From contig CANLWY010000007.1 in assembly GCA_947494995.1 (NCBI GenBank), positions 62,001 through 126,000 on the forward strand: 64,000 nucleotides of DNA, in the 5' to 3' direction. The notes under the pieces were generated by a model that was given only the letters and a program-made list of their open reading frames with translations, searched no databases and was not told where the DNA came from. Each line of letters opens with the position of its first letter. Within the stretch, counting starts at the first letter, position 1. Below are positions 63,671-64,000 of this stretch, one piece after another. Origin of the DNA: an uncultured Campylobacterales bacterium (lineage in GTDB: Bacteria; Campylobacterota; Campylobacteria; Campylobacterales; Arcobacteraceae). Made by a program: the position numbers and the translations under genes.

Positions 63671-64000
63671 CTATTCAAAAAACACGTCTCGTCCTTCATC
63701 TGTCCAAGCAGCCATTCCTCCTGCAAGATGAGTTACATTTGTATATCCATGTTCTGAAATAAGATATTCTCCTAAAACTCTTGTTCTATTTGCATGGGCA
63801 CAAATAAGTACAAAGGTTTGGTCTTTAGATCTAACTAATTTTTGAAAGTCATTCATCCATGTTGGAACATCAGCATTTCCAAAAGAATCAAAAAAAGTCA
63901 TTTTATAAGCATTTTTCACAACACCTGTATAATCCCACTCTTCAGGTCTTCTAATATCAATCATAATGACATTATCATTAATCATATATTCGACGCTTTT
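63671..64000 (-). CDS. Rhodanese-domain protein, N-terminal part outside window
   Basis: Single rhodanese domain: VIMIDIRRPEEWDYTG at the front, the catalytic Cys in FVLICAHANRTRVLGEYL, and VTHLAGGMAAWTDEGRD at the end. The Met at 63985 is followed almost at once by the conserved domain strand, and the frame stays open to the window edge, so the real start may lie beyond 64000. Transfers sulfane sulfur or has a related role; partner unknown. Confidence 0.82.
   Translation of the reverse strand, partial: KSVEYMINDNVIMIDIRRPEEWDYTGVVKNAYKMTFFDSFGNADVPTWMNDFQKLVRSKDQTFVLICAHANRTRVLGEYLISEHGYTNVTHLAGGMAAWTDEGRDVFFE

Overview
The window is AT-rich DNA, coding on both strands, from a member of the Campylobacterota, most likely an Arcobacter-type genus (Arcobacteraceae). 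Evidence: the gene order recA-eno-FtsB-like-AMIN protein and the order glmU-coaBC-uppS-prepilin peptidase both resemble Campylobacter jejuni; the BioB, short flagellins, Maf protein and HQWRQPL-type histidine kinase have the Campylobacterota style. No rRNA, tRNA, CRISPR array or insertion sequence was seen. These assignments rest on recognised motifs and gene order, not on database searches.

Layout. (1) 1-3700: end of topA, a small phosphodiesterase, bioB and a CPA2 antiporter. (2) 3700-7440, minus strand: AMIN-domain protein, FtsB-like protein, enolase, RecA and a small unknown gene. (3) 7519-37911: a run of 28 plus-strand genes with overlaps or short gaps, ending at a Maf-type flagellin glycosyltransferase; two tandem flagellin genes follow on the opposite strand. 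This is a flagellin glycosylation island. (4) 39966-53729: trmA, a SUV3-like RNA helicase, an ankyrin-repeat protein, glmU, coaBC, uppS, prepilin peptidase, LptF/G-type permease, truA and a two-component system. (5) 53792-56969: a TAXI-TRAP transporter. (6) 57179-60938: twin CIRCE-like operators, hrcA, grpE, dnaK and a small zinc-ribbon protein. (7) 60999 to the end: mltA, a Cys-rich small protein, psd, a small unknown and a rhodanese gene running off the window.

The island is the interesting part. It holds what looks like a complete route to an activated phosphoramidate, matching the C. jejuni O-methyl phosphoramidate (MeOPN) enzymes: glutamine kinase (Cj1418-like, 23383-25686), CTP:phosphoglutamine cytidylyltransferase (Cj1416-like, 26333-27079), gamma-glutamyl-CDP-amidate hydrolase (Cj1417-like, 25683-26336), cytidine diphosphoramidate kinase (Cj1415-like, 20976-21467) and a methyltransferase (Cj1419/1420-like, 22584-23396). 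In C. jejuni this pathway decorates the capsule. Here no capsule export genes are visible and the run ends at maf and the flagellins, so I infer a phosphoramidate-decorated flagellin glycan. Next to the kinase lie an alkaline-phosphatase-fold protein (candidate transferase), an unknown 151-residue protein and a formyltransferase-fold protein lacking the usual catalytic Asn.

The start of the island suggests a nonulosonic acid route, possibly KDN-like: a CBS-cupin protein of mannose-6-phosphate isomerase type, a short NeuB-type synthase without a SAF domain, and a CMP-sugar synthetase fused to a HAD phosphatase. A 4,6-dehydratase/aminotransferase pair suggests a 4-amino-4,6-dideoxy sugar. Three paralogous GT-B-like proteins with an unusual membrane anchor, a GT4 enzyme, a GT41-like protein, several methyltransferases, a radical SAM/SPASM protein, a WbqC protein and an asparagine-synthase-type amidotransferase complete the set.
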